Source: Crotalaria pallida (Eukaryota; Streptophyta; Magnoliopsida; Fabales; Fabaceae). From it: a stretch of DNA of 64,000 nt. Position 1 is the first letter of the stretch. Each line of letters starts with the position of its first letter. The notes below the pieces were generated by a model, which saw only the letters and a list, made by a program, of their open reading frames with translations, was not told where the DNA came from and made no database searches. The stretch is taken from contig CM075655.1 in assembly GCA_037953625.1 (NCBI GenBank), positions 124,565,001 to 124,629,000 of the forward strand, read 5' to 3'. Positions 60,901-64,000 of the stretch are shown here, one piece after another. The position numbers and the translations under genes are program-made.

Positions 60901-62568
60901 ATGGTGATGCAGATGAATTAAGTGAGGGTGTTTCTACTACCATGCTTGATGAGGTCCTTGATTTGTTGAGCCGCAGGTGGGACAGAATAAATGGAGCTCA
61001 GGCCCTTAAACTGCTACCAAGAGAGACTAAATTACAGGTATCATTTGCTTGTCGGTGCCCCGAAGCTAGAGACCACATATCACCTGTGTTTACTAGTCCA
61101 ACTCTTGTTTGTGGGAGTTTTATTGTGGTAGGAGAAATTTTATATTTTATCGAACATTATTTAGTTTATTCAGTCTGGTAAAAAAGTGTATCTGTAATCG
61201 CAGGACCTGCTTTCATTTCTTGGACCCCTTCTGAGAAAATCTAGTGAAATGTACCGTAATTGCTCGGTCATCAAAAGCTTGAGACAGAGTGAGAACCTTC
61301 AGGTAAGGCATACAGCAGGTATCAAAATTTTATGGGTAGTGTTAACGAGAGCCCTAATCGCACTCTTAAAGGAAGAAAAAAAAAAAGAAAATTATCTTTG
61401 GAAATCTAAGTCTAACCTTTTTTTATTTACTAAACTTGTCATTTCCCATACAAAATTACTTCTTTTAATATCTTAAGGTTTATTTAAGTTTTTAGTCCTT
61501 GAACTTAGGTGCTCTTTTGGAATTGGTCCTTGAACTTTTTTTTCAATGCTTTGGGTCCCTAAACTTTGCTCAAATTTTGGAAATGGTCCTTTCCTCACTT
61601 AAGTGGTGATATGACCGAGGATATGCCACGTCACCTTCGCCACATCGATAGGTTACGTTCTAGATGATACCACGTGAATTTTTTAAAACAAAAAAAAATT
61701 CAAATTTATTAAAAATAATTAAAAATTGTATTTTTTTAAAAGAAAATCGAATCTTTTAATAAATTTTAAAAGAAATTATTTTTTTAATAATAAAAAAAAA
61801 TCATATAGTGTTCTGTGGCTCTACATAACACGTCACTCGCCGATATTGTGAAAGTGACGTGACATGTTGTTGGCTATATCATCACTTAAGTGACGAAAGG
61901 ACCATTTCCAAAAATTAAACAAAGTTCAGGGACCCAAAGCATCGAAAAAAAAGTTTAAGGACCAATTCCAAAAGAGCACTAAGTTCCGGGACTAAAATGT
62001 TAAATAAGCCTATCTTAAACAATACCCCAACGACACTCTTTAACATTCCCCAAATTTTATTTATCAAATAGTGGGAACTTGTGTTCTTGGAGGCTATAGT
62101 GGAGACTTATTCGTCTCCTGCCTCTTAAATGATTCTTAGTTTCTTATTCTTTCTAGCAACTGTACTGGGGCTGATGCAACTGTACTGTGGGTGATGCAAC
62201 GGGGATATAAAGTTTAATTTGTACACTTCTTGTATACTGCAGGAAGTTCTGTTTCTTTATTAATATTGGAACACTAGGAGTCCGTGAGCCACTTGCATTT
62301 CCGTGTTCGGTTTAGATACTCTGGTTTTGTTAGTATCTAACATGATTCACTTTGTTTTGCACAGGTGAAAGATGAACTGTATAGTCAGAGGAAAGCAGTC
62401 GTGAAGATAACCAGTGACAGTATGTGTTCTTTGTGCCACAAGAAAATAGGGACCAGTGTTTTTGCAGTTTACCCAAATGGGAGCACTCTGGTGCACTTTG
62501 TATGTTTCAGAGATTCTCAAAACATGAAAGCCGTGGCCAAAGGATCTCAATTAAGGAAGCGATTATGA
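54969..62568 (+). CDS. VPS39: Vacuolar sorting protein 39 (VPS39/VAM6), HOPS subunit
   Basis: Twelve exons join in frame to 987 aa: 54969-55368, 56045-56256, 56438-56569, 56662-56805, 56976-57088, 57988-58414, 58870-59190, 59876-60097, 60173-60415, 60591-61037, 61204-61302, 62365-62568. The protein is the HOPS tethering subunit that binds Rab7 and promotes fusion at the vacuole and late endosome. The N-terminal third is a CNH-type beta-propeller (about residues 15-275). The helical Vps39 and clathrin-repeat regions follow, with HYLLENGSYEEAMEHFLASQ and LYEERAILLGKMNQHELA. The C-terminal domain ends in a zinc-knuckle: Cys941, Cys944, His964, Cys967. A Ser/Asp-rich loop lies in exon 10. The ATG at 54969 is chosen over an upstream in-frame one (54789) because that lies inside the tRNA gene. 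All introns are GT-AG. Intron 11 holds a transposon. Confidence 0.96.
61477..62010. mobile_element. Inverted-repeat element in VPS39 intron 11
   Basis: GGTTTATTTAAG and its near inverse end the element; the arms pair over about 150 bp, sharing GGTCCTTGAACTT and GGGTCCCTAAACTTTG. TATCTTAA flanks both sides (61469-61476, 62011-62018), an 8-bp target duplication. The centre is AT-rich. Confidence 0.8.
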
Positions 62569-63708
62569 AAATAAAAAGGCCGTAAAAATTGGTGGTCCAG
62601 CTGGTTTGTGTGAGCGTGTCTTATTCTCGATGGTATCTGCTGGCCGGTGGATCATGATGAGTGATGAGTGATATTTTAGTTTGTTGTGTGGAAAGTGAGA
62701 TTTGATATATATTTTGTTAGGTGTGTGATTCTATGTATGAAGAGCGCGATGTGTTTCTCTTTTCTTTTGTAATTTGTAATGTAAATATTTGGTTAGAGTG
62801 TCGTACATTATTATATTGAACGTTGAAAGGGAGCAGATTTTTTCCCTCCTTTTAGTTCTGTGTTGAATTATTCAACGGTAAAATGTCAATGTGTAGCATT
62901 ATTCTTTAACTACTGCTACGTAATTGATTTTACATTGGACCAAATGGAAGAAGAAGAAATATGTTTTTTTTTTTTGGACTTTGGAATAATAATTGAAGCC
63001 ATTTCCCCGGCAGAATTTGCTACACAGATTTAAGAGACAGAAATGACCCTCAGAAATGCCTAATTATGAAGCTGAAGCAGTGTTTTTTACTTTTTATTTT
63101 CCCTGGGTATAAGATGATATTCTTAGTAATGGTGTTTTCGGATAAATTTTGAAGCAGCCATCCACAAAGTTGCGAGTTGGAAGCCATTTTTTAGAGACCA
63201 TGATTGTTTGTTCTTGCGGGAGATACAATGTTCCCGGAGCAACACTTTGGACAAAAAAAATGCAGAAGCGGTGTATCTACGAAGGGTGATGGAAATTGCA
63301 AGAGATATATGCTTCACCAAGAGCGAGACTAAACTATCTTTTACTACTAGCCAAGAGCGATTCTGGCTTGAATTATAATAAAGGGTTTGACTAGTTTGAA
63401 AGATGAATAAATTTAAGAGTTTTTTATATTTTTGAAGTGGAGTTTAATTTTGATTTGGTACAGAGTGTTTTACATTATTATTCATACATCATAATATATG
63501 TAACATACTAATAAATATTTTTAGTGATGTGAAATACAATATTCTTGACCTGTAAAAAAAATCTTGACATATCATAATTTTTTTGAAGGGAGACATCATA
63601 ATTAAATCCTGTGTTTAGCTGCTAAAAAAATAATGTTCAACGTTTTCATGTTTAAGTTATGTATAAAATTATGTAGTATATATTTATGAGCCACTGCATA
63701 TTAACAAC
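62569..63708. other. VPS39 3' region and spacer
   Basis: The first 300-400 bp should be the VPS39 3' UTR. At 63110-63310 there is a patch of mixed base composition with a frame on each strand, possibly a gene relic, but I cannot identify it. Confidence 0.45.
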
Positions 63709-63780
63709 GGTCCCATGGTCTAGTGGTCAGGACATTGGACTCTGAATCCAGTAACCCGAGTTCAAATCTCGGTGGGACCT
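63709..63780 (+). tRNA. tRNA-Gln(CTG)
   Basis: 72 nt with perfect acceptor pairing (GGTCCCA with TGGGACC), anticodon stem TTGGA/TCCAG around ACTCTGAA (anticodon CTG), and T-arm CCGAG/CTCGG with TTCAAAT. The sequence is very close to the plant nuclear tRNA-Gln as I recall it. No intron. Confidence 0.95.
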
Positions 63781-64000
63781 ATAATTTTAAATTTGTTAGA
63801 TTTTTTGTGTATTAAAAACATGATATTCGACTTCCTTTCACACATCATTTGTATAGTATAGGACCTTTCACACAGCATTTGTAGTTGCAATGTTTTTTTC
63901 CTTCAACACCGTTCACGATAACATTCACTTCTCATTGACTAACAATCCAGGTTTAAATATTCATTTTTTTTTCTTAAAGGATAAGGATACAATACTATCT
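63781..64000. other. End of window, no recognised feature
   Basis: AT-rich spacer after the tRNA. A near repeat of GGACCTTTCACACA...CATTTGTA occurs at about 63828-63885. Confidence 0.5.

Overview
The window is plant nuclear DNA. Its genes have many small exons with GT-AG introns, it carries two eukaryotic tRNA genes, and it is very AT-rich and crowded with short non-autonomous transposons. The gene content and the MITE families (termini reading CTCCCTCCG or close variants, the rest resembling flattened Stowaway elements) suggest a papilionoid legume, perhaps the Medicago/Trifolium/pea group. The species is an inference from memory and was not tested by any search.

Layout. 1-7567: a complete 16-exon gene for the mitochondrial succinate dehydrogenase flavoprotein (SDH1, 627 aa). 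7.6-16 kb: SINE and MITE territory around a small three-exon LEA-like gene on the minus strand (11762-13033), whose second intron holds a large hairpin element. 16.2-17.2 kb and 25.9-27.0 kb: two diverged copies of a TATA-driven, apparently spliced transcription unit of unknown function, sharing an identical 45-bp hairpin block. 17.9-18.8 kb: an inverted duplication of a plant mobile domain (PMD, MAIN-like) gene fragment that forms a long hairpin. 19-35 kb: nested hAT, Mutator-type, SINE and copia remnants with several intact target-site duplications. 35.6-37.5 kb: a small B3-like gene between two Helitron-like termini. 37950-38282: a short conserved-looking protein on the minus strand. 44.0-47.5 kb: a SEC14/CRAL-TRIO lipid-transfer protein gene. 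48.2-51.0 kb (minus): an AE7-like MIP18/DUF59 gene of cytosolic Fe-S cluster assembly, whose first intron has no GT donor and looks like a U12-type AT-AG intron. 54.75 kb: a tRNA with anticodon TAT. 54969-62568: a complete 12-exon VPS39/VAM6 gene. 63709-63780: tRNA-Gln(CTG).

The genes do not form a pathway; they are independent housekeeping genes in a repeat-rich euchromatic region. Loose links exist: SDH1 acts in a complex that also contains Fe-S clusters, while the AE7-like protein serves the cytosolic/nuclear Fe-S route; SEC14-like and VPS39 proteins both act in membrane lipid and vacuolar traffic. The most unusual items are the PMD hairpin, the paired hairpin-bearing loci, the AT-AG intron, and the B3 gene inside a probable Helitron. 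All coordinates come from reading the sequence by hand; splice sites were checked by reading frame and by fit to remembered family proteins.
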